From contig NC_048563.1 of the NCBI RefSeq assembly GCF_902806685.2, positions 1,488,001 to 1,552,000 on the forward strand: 64,000 nt of DNA, read 5' to 3'. Of this stretch, positions 57,570 through 64,000 are shown in pieces. Source of the DNA: Maniola hyperantus. Lineage: Eukaryota; Arthropoda; Insecta; Lepidoptera; Nymphalidae. The notes below the pieces were generated by a model. It did not search any database and had not been told where the DNA came from. It saw only the letters and a list, made by a program, of their open reading frames with translations. The translations under genes and the position numbers were made by a program. Within the stretch, counting starts at the first letter, position 1. Every line of letters begins with the position of its first letter.

Positions 57570-60500
57570 TCACTCATTACAATTCTGTTTTAAGTGTTCT
57601 ATAATAGCCCCTTTATCATCCACTTTCATACGACATTTGTCACAAACATACTCTGAATCAATGTTTTTATGTGCACACTCTTTGTTCAATTTCTTAATAC
57701 AATATTTACAATTATTCGTATCATATATTGACGAGCACAGTAAGCAATATTTAATTTTTTCATTTTCTGATATTAAAATCGATTTGCTTTTAAAATTGCA
57801 TGATTTACAATCGATATTTTCATGATTTTTTCTCTTTGGTTTGTTGTTAGAAATAATGTTATCAATTTCATTCGTTTTACGTATATCTTTTTGATAATAA
57901 TTATTATGATTGCTTATAAGCTTATTCGGATTTTTATCAGTTATTTTTGATGGATCGTCATTAGTTAAATTATCTTGATCTATAAATGCATCTTCAACAG
58001 TATCTGGTACTTCATTAGTTTCCGTTAAATCCCCTTTGTTGTTATTTTTTTCTGTAACATTTCCCACTTTAGTTTTAATTGAATTATCTTGATTATGTAA
58101 ATTTTTGATAACAACTTCGTTGATTTCATTACAATGCGTCAAATTAACTTCATTATTTACATTTAGTGCAGCATTAACTTCATCAATTTGGATAATATTT
58201 CCAACATTTCCATTTCCGACAATTTCCTCTTCATCAAATTCCGTCAAATACTCTTCTTCGTAAGTAATTAATTCAGAATCAGCAATTTCATTATTTTCTA
58301 CTAAATTTTCTTCATTCGCTGCACTTTTCTTAGTTTCATTTAAATTCTTTACATTTAAAACCTCATTGTTTACAGTTAATGTACCGCTTTTAACTTCATT
58401 AGTTTTGGTTAAATTACATTCGTTTTCGGAATCGCTATTTATAACTTTGTAAACAGTCACATATTCTGTTTCTTTCTCTCCATCTAAATCGACTTTATCT
58501 TGAGTCAATTTATTTGATATTGCATTATCTTGGATTGGACTTGATGATCTGAATGTGTTATTGATCATATTAAAATCTTCGTTGAATTTTTCATTATCTT
58601 GAATAGTATCTACATCCTTTTGATTATCTTTGATATATTTAATTATATCATTGTTACACGATTCATTGATTTGGTCATACATATTTGAATCAGTCATATC
58701 GAGATCGGATTTGAAATTTATATGAATTTTTTTTATACTATTTTGACTGCCAGATTGCGATTGATAATCGTCGCTTTCATAAATAAATTCATTATTACGA
58801 CTTTCTAGTTCCATTTTACGTTCATCTTCATCTAATAAACTCATATCTAGATATTCTTCGGACATATTTTTTTCGCTTGTAGCAGAATCTATGGAATATC
58901 TTCTAATATTTTTATCTTGAGCATGATTTTCGATTGTTTTAACTTGAGTAGAAGTATCGTTTTCGACTACATTTTTAATTTGAATAGCTGTATTGTTGGT
59001 TCTACGTATATGATTATTTAAATCATCATCATCATCATCATCATCATCTTGGATTTCAATACAACCGCCTTGTACAGGAGTATTTACTTCGCTTAATTGA
59101 TTCACGCTTTTCGGGGATTCAAATTCTTTTAAACCATAATTCGTAGCTTCAGTTCTCATATTACATGCATCTGCAACAGCGCTGTTGCTTACAAGATTTG
59201 ATTTGTTAGTTTTAACCAAAGATTTTCTATTGCTTAAGAGAACATTGTCACTTGTGAAGTTAGGCTTTCCTTCAATTTTTACAAGTGTAGGATCATTTAA
59301 GCGACCTTTTTCGCTTCCGGTAGATTTTTTTATATAATGATCGTTATTAGGCAAAATTTTGCTAGAAATTACTTCACTTGTACAATTTCTATTCAAACTT
59401 GTTAAAACTTCAATTTTTTTGACACGTATACATGAGAATTTATGTTCGATTTCTTCTAATCCCTTATTCACGTTTATTTTTAAAATTTTCCGTTTAGTGG
59501 CATCAATATCGGTATCTTTATTTACCTTTTCTGACTTGAGTTTAATACAAGCAAATTTCTTTTTAGTACAATTTTCTTCTTTTTCAGTGTTAAAAGAATT
59601 AAGTTTGAAACCTAAAAGATTATCTGTTATGGCATCACTAATTTTAGCAGACAATGTATTAGTTGCGTTTGCTTTGTAACTAACTGTTTCATTTATTTTG
59701 CCTTGATAGATAGATTTGCTTTTTTGTCCTGGATTTGTTGCGTTATTAGGAGCGATAGGAATTTCTATGTTTTCTAAACTAAGTATTTCGTGGTCTTCCA
59801 AGTCTAGTAGATCTTCTTCCAAAGATTCAGAACTGCTTTTTTCTGTATTATTTTTTGTCACATCTTTGTGATTTATACTACTTTTGTCACTTTTCGGTGT
59901 ACATTCTACATTTAGATTTTTATTTCCAAAATTATCACGATTTTTATCACTATTTATAACTTCCGTCAGTTTTTCCTTGAAGAATTCAGAAATTCTCTTT
60001 TCTATATTTTCAAGATATTCATCAACATTTATGATTTCCTGCAGGTTTTCTTCCAACGATTGAGAATTTTTCTTGTCTCTATTACCTTTTGGTACATCTT
60101 CATGGTTTAAATTGCTTTTGTCACAATTTTTATCATTTTTCAGTGTAGATTCTACATTTTGATTTTTGTTTGCACTATTATCAAGATATTCATCAATATT
60201 TATTACTTCCTTCAGTTTTTCTTCCAATAATTCAGATCTTTTCTTATCTCTATTATCTTTTGCAACATCTTCATATTTTATATTACTTTTGTTACAATTT
60301 TTATTACTTTTCGTTACATCTTCATGATTTATATAACTTTTGTCACAATTTTTATCACTTTTCGGTGTAGATTCTACATTTTGATTTTTGTTTGCAGTAT
60401 TATTAAGATTGTCGTCAATATTTATGACTTCCTTCAGTTTTTCTTCCGATGATCCAGAACTTGCCTTTTCTCTATTACTTTTTGTTACATCTTCATGATT

Positions 60501-61661
60501 TATACAACTTCTATCACTTTCTGGTGTAGATTCTACATTTTGATTTTCATTGGTACTATTATCAAGATCTTCATGAATATTTACGATTTCCTTTAGTTCT
60601 AATGCTTTGATTTGCCGTTTTGCTTTTTTATTTCTATTTTTTATTTCTTTCGGTTTAAATGACGCCCTTCGTTTGTTATTTGTTTTATTTTTATCGTGTC
60701 TATGACAGCTTTCAAAATTTTTAGGTTTAAGTTCAACTCTTTGATTTTTATTTCTGTTTTGATTAGCTATTTTGTCGCATTTTTCAATATCTTTCAAGGC
60801 CAACTCTTCAGTTACAATTTCTTTTATCGTTTCCTGTTTTGATTCTGTACTTTCCGTATTTTTATTAGAATCATGATTAACATTTTTATCATTTTTCTCA
60901 TCATTGTTAGCATTTAAATCAACAGCGATCTTTTTGTGCTCTTTTTTAAGAATACCATTGTCCGCTTTTACTTTATTTCTAATACTACTCAATAACGATT
61001 CTAACTTACCACGTTTATTCATGAAATTAACACTTCGATTCTCAACAGTAATACCTAGTTTAGATACATCCAAGTTTTCTATATTGTTGTCTTTCAAAGT
61101 TGATTCTTCGTCTCTCAGTTTTCTTCTTTCCGCTTCTTTATTCTGCTCTTCTAGAAGTTGGTTTTTGATGCTCTTCTGCTCTGCTGGTTTTGGTCTTGCA
61201 AATATTGGCTCTGTAATATACGACAAAAAACTGGTCAGTGGTCTGACTTCTAACATACACGTGTTAGAAGTAAGGCCACTTATAAAGTAAGGTCGTAAAA
61301 CGTTCCACCGTTATGTATTAGTAGTCAGTACCCTTATTATTGAAGCTGTGGTAGCCTAGTGGTTAGGACGTCCGCCTTCCAATCGGAGGTCGGGGGTTCG
61401 ATCCCGGGCACGCACCTCTAACTTTTCGAAGTTACGTGCGTTTTTAAGTAATTAAAATATCACTTGCTTTAACGGTGAAGGAAAACATCGTGAGGAAACC
61501 TGCATGCCTCCTAATAATCTCCAATTCCCCATAATCCCCTAATCCCATAATCTCTAATGCTCCATAATGTTCTCAAAGGTGTGTGAAGTCTGCCAATCCG
61601 CACTGATTGATTGATTGATTGATGGATTGATTGATTGTTTGATTGATTGATTGATTGATTG

Positions 61662-61724
<63 letters not shown>

Positions 61725-63367
61725 AGTCGTCAGTATCTCCAACAAGTCCTCATCATTGAGACCTCCCTTCTCCTCCTCCTCAATCAAAAGGACCATGTCT
61801 TTGATACTCTACTCTGTATCTTGATCCTTAGGTTTAGGCGATTTTTATTTCGGCTGACATCAAAATGACGTCATTTCGACGTTAATGAGACGTTCCAGCG
61901 TAATAGCAATTTGCGAGACTTATACAATGTATACTTAGTAAACCTCTATTTAAACCACAAAACAAGAGTGAATAGGCACCTTCTGCCGCATCATCACTTC
62001 CCATCAGGTGTGATTGTGGTCAAGCGTTTGCCTATCAGTACCCCGTATTATAAATGCGAAAGTGTGTTTGTTTGTTGGTTTGTCCTTCAATCGCGTTGCA
62101 ACGGTGCAACGGATTGACGTGATTTTTCGTATGGGTATAGATAAAGACCTGGAGAGTGACATAGGCTACTTTTTATACCGCGAAATTAAAGAGTTCCCAC
62201 GGGGCTTTTAAAATACCCGGCTGAGTTTGTTGTGGGCTCTTCTCAGACCTGGGCGCGTTTGGAACCCTCATAGCTTTAGTTTTAAGTTTGCGTAATAATT
62301 AGCACCACTATATCATAGAAATCAAACATCCGACCATCAAAAATAGTTATTTATTACCTGTTTTTCCACAGTATTATGTCTTACGGAGTCTTGCTGTGGG
62401 GTAAAGCGGCAGATATTGGGAAAATATTCGTATTACAAAAAAGGGCAATACGTGCAATTTATAATTTAAAACCGCGCGATTCCCTACGAGAGATATTTAA
62501 GGAAATAGGTATTCTTACAGTAGCTTCCCAATATATTTACAATAATATAATTTTTGTACGACAAAACATTCACAGTTACAAAAAAAACAGTGATATCCAT
62601 GATAGGCAAACTAGAAACAAAAATAAGCTAGCTACTCCTGCGCTCCGCCTCTGGAAGGTGGGAAAGTCATTTGTGGGAATGAGTGTAATATTTTATAATA
62701 AAATTCCACAAGCAATTTTAGACTTGCCTTTACATAAGTTTAAAAAATGTGTTAAAAGTATGCTCCTAAAAAAAGCATATTATACAGTCGCAGACTATGT
62801 AAACGATAAAAAAGCTTGGATTTGACTCGCTCCAGCAATGCACGGGGCTGCAATGGCTTGTATAGTACGGTATAATAACATTGTACATTGAAAAATTAAA
62901 AAGAGCAACCGCCGAGTTTCTTGCTGGTTCTTCTCAGTGGGAACGGCGTTCCGAACCAGTGGTAAATTAAAACTACCTGACTATTCATAAACACTTGTAA
63001 AAAGTTTACATGAATAATTTTTTATTTATTTATTTATTTATTTGTTTTGAATAAATCATTTGACTTTGACATTGAAAAACCTAATTACACGCGTGCGAAG
63101 TCGTGGGCGTCAGCTAGTAATGAAAAAAAAAACAGGAACGGGAGAGTTTACCTTCTATATAGCCATCCGGGGGGTCCTCCCACCACACGGGGCTGGGGCA
63201 AGTCAGTATCTCCAACAAGTCCTCATCATTCAGACCTCCCTCCTCCTCAATCAAAAGGACCATGTCTTTGATACTCAACTCTGTATGTTGATTCTTAGGT
63301 TTGGGGGATTTAGGTTCATTATCGCTTGGCGTTGGTGAGCTCGAGTTGTGTCTGATACGTTTTATTT
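57570..63367 (-). CDS. Unrecognised Asn/Lys/Glu-rich protein with C-terminal Cys cluster (3' part of gene)
   Basis: Two exons are visible: 63367-63152 (216 bases, both ends spliced) and the terminal exon 61210-57570 (1212 codons plus stop). They join in frame (TATATAGAAG|gtaaac ... ttacag|AGCCAATA) to give ...DGYIEEPIFARPK.... The start lies beyond the window, since the first exon entry needs one base from upstream. The short exon encodes KRIRHNSSSPTPSD, SIKDMVLLIEEE and PVWWEDPPDGYIE. The long exon is low-complexity, with five imperfect repeats of about 55 residues (each with a KEVINI-like start, NQNVESTPKSDK and NHEDVTK), a nine-Asp run, and a C-terminus with CKSC, CLLC, CKYC and CDKC pairs; the last forms C-x2-C-x12-H-x4-C, a C2HC-type finger. 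I cannot assign a family. A minus-strand AATAAA lies at 57283-57288. Confidence 0.8.
61347..61600 (+). mobile_element. tRNA-derived SINE in the intron of the large gene
   Basis: The head GTAGCCTAGTGGTTAGGACG and the B box GGTTCGATCCC (61395-61405) come from a tRNA gene. The body TGAAGGAAAACATCGTGAGG and GTGTGTGAAGTCTGCCAATC is the same as in the other SINEs here. The normal tail is replaced by a TTGA microsatellite. No usable tRNA is present, because no acceptor stem closes. Confidence 0.8.
61597..61723 (+). repeat. TTGA tetranucleotide microsatellite
   Basis: About 30 units of GATT/TTGA with a few interruptions (TTTG, GGAT). It lies exactly between the SINE body and the duplicated exon piece. 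Confidence 0.95.
61729..61843 (-). pseudogene. Duplicated fragment of the upstream coding exon
   Basis: It is nearly identical to 63201-63308, part of the 216-bp exon of the large gene. On the minus strand it encodes the DMVLLIEEE and GGLNDEDLLEILT segment. Relative to the source it has a 6-base in-frame insertion (EEEEKGG instead of EEEGG) and several substitutions, lacks both splice sites and runs into the microsatellite. It is a partial, non-functional exon copy lying inside the intron downstream of its source. Confidence 0.85.
61844..62345. repeat. Intronic repeat mosaic of the large gene
   Basis: It contains the right half of the AGTCCCGC element (61845-61922), a piece of the tail of the 63463 repeat (about 61975-62035) and a truncated Helitron-like piece (62042-62220, TATTATAAATGCGAAAGTGT ... 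CATAGGCTACTTTTTATACC). Nothing coding is seen. Confidence 0.55.
62346..63040 (+). mobile_element. Non-LTR retrotransposon (LINE) 3' end with RT C-terminal coding remnant
   Basis: The frame 62376-62825 encodes about 149 residues with YGVLLWGKAADIGK, VLQKRAIRAIYNL and DSLREIFKEIGIL, followed by ATPALRLWKVGKSFVG. This is the C-terminal region of jockey-like reverse transcriptase polyproteins. It is followed by a 3' UTR with GAGTTTCTTGCTGGTTCTTC and an A/T-rich TTTATTTATT tail. It is 5'-truncated, so the reverse transcriptase core is missing. It lies in the intron of the large gene in opposite orientation. The same 3' UTR is found at 9655-9787. Confidence 0.8.
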
Positions 63368-64000
63368 CTGAAAATGTATAGAAAATCGTTTTTAAAGGAA
63401 GAAAAATATTAAATAGGGTCTTGGACTGTAGTCATAATTTTTTTATTTTATTTTTTTTATTTTTTATTCAGATACAAGTTAGCCCTTGACTGCAATCTCA
63501 CTTGGTGGTAAGTGATGATGCAGTCTAAGATGATAGCGGGCTAACCTGGAAGGGGTATGGCAGTGATTATTAAACCCATACCCCTTTGGTTTCTACACGG
63601 CATCGTACCGGAACGCTAAATCGCTTGGCGGCACGGCTTTGCTGGTAGGGTGGTAACTAGCCACGGCCTCCCACCAGACCAAACCTCAAAAGGAAAAACG
63701 GAACCCTTATGGCTTATAGGATCACTTTGTTGTCTGTCTGTCTGTCGGTCTGTCAAGAAACCTACAGGGTACTTCCCGTCGACCTAGAATCATGAAATTT
63801 GGCAGATAGGTAGGTAGGTCTTATAGCAGACATTAGGGGAAAATCTGAAAAAAGTAAATTTGTGGTTACATCACACAAAAAAAAAAATGTGGTCAAGAAC
63901 TAAAAATTAGTATTTTCATTTTTCGAAGTAAGATAACTATTTATTTTTATGTACCTATATATGTATGTATTGTGTTGTTATATATGTATTTGTATGTGTT
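63368..64000. other. Upstream intron of the large gene: repeats only
   Basis: No exon is supported. From 63463 to about 63690 lies a dispersed element with CTTGACTGCAATCTCACTTG and TCTAAGATGATAGCGGGCTA, related in reverse to pieces in the array spacers (15585-15790, 22994-23160, 43510-43720). From 63687 lies a second copy of the CAAAAGGAAAAACGGAACCC repeat seen at 52139. The end is AT- and TATG-rich. Confidence 0.65.

Noticed and set aside
61351..61430. tRNA gene candidate with a good B box
   Set aside because: The acceptor stem and anticodon arm do not close, and the sequence continues into the standard SINE body. The same head is found in other SINE fragments in this window.
62376..62825. 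Open frame of 149 codons as a host gene
   Set aside because: It matches the C-terminal pattern of non-LTR retrotransposon polyproteins, is 5'-truncated and is followed by a LINE-type 3' UTR also found at 9655-9787.

Overview
The window is animal nuclear DNA, most likely from a moth or butterfly (Lepidoptera). The reasons are small introns, dense short transposable-element relics of types common in Lepidoptera (tRNA-derived SINEs with a TGATGA tail, CTAGT-ended Helitron-like elements, foldback MITEs, LINE 3' ends) and an insect ZAD domain. There are no bacterial operons. The species cannot be read from the sequence.

Region 1 (1 to about 50,800) is a head-to-tail tandem array of eight paralogous genes on the minus strand, here called A to H. 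Repeat spacing is 6.65 to 7.35 kb. Each gene has seven coding exons whose splice phases fit exactly. Exons 1-2 encode a THAP domain, exons 3-4 a ZAD domain, exons 5-6 an acidic linker with a SUMO-type VKRE site, and exon 7 a zinc-finger domain of near-identical 28-residue C2H2 fingers. The main tandem run holds 10 (B), 17 (C), 13 (D), 11 (E), 13 (F), 11 (G) or 17 (H) fingers. Gene A is cut by the window edge and only its THAP and ZAD exons are visible. B, C, G and H look intact. D and F lose the last finger to a stop codon. E carries that stop plus a 1-base deletion and is scored as a pseudogene. The likely products are sequence-specific DNA-binding proteins that dimerise through ZAD. The mix of shared variants points to unequal exchange or gene conversion between copies.

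Region 2 (51,109-54,000, plus strand) is a conserved single-copy gene for the 25-kDa subunit of cleavage factor Im (NUDT21/CPSF5, 223 aa, four exons). It lies head to head with gene H. Its introns hold SINEs, a LINE fragment and foldback elements.

Region 3 (54,001-57,569) has no gene that I can support and is made of repeats: foldback MITEs, a 106-bp tandem duplication, a Helitron-like element and retroposon ends.

Region 4 (57,570 to beyond 63,367, minus strand) is the 3' part of a gene for a large Asn/Lys/Glu-rich protein with five imperfect internal repeats and a C-terminal cysteine cluster ending in a C2HC-type finger. I do not recognise it. Part of its upstream exon is duplicated inside its own intron beside a TTGA microsatellite and a SINE. 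A LINE 3' end also sits in that intron. The last 630 bases are repeats.
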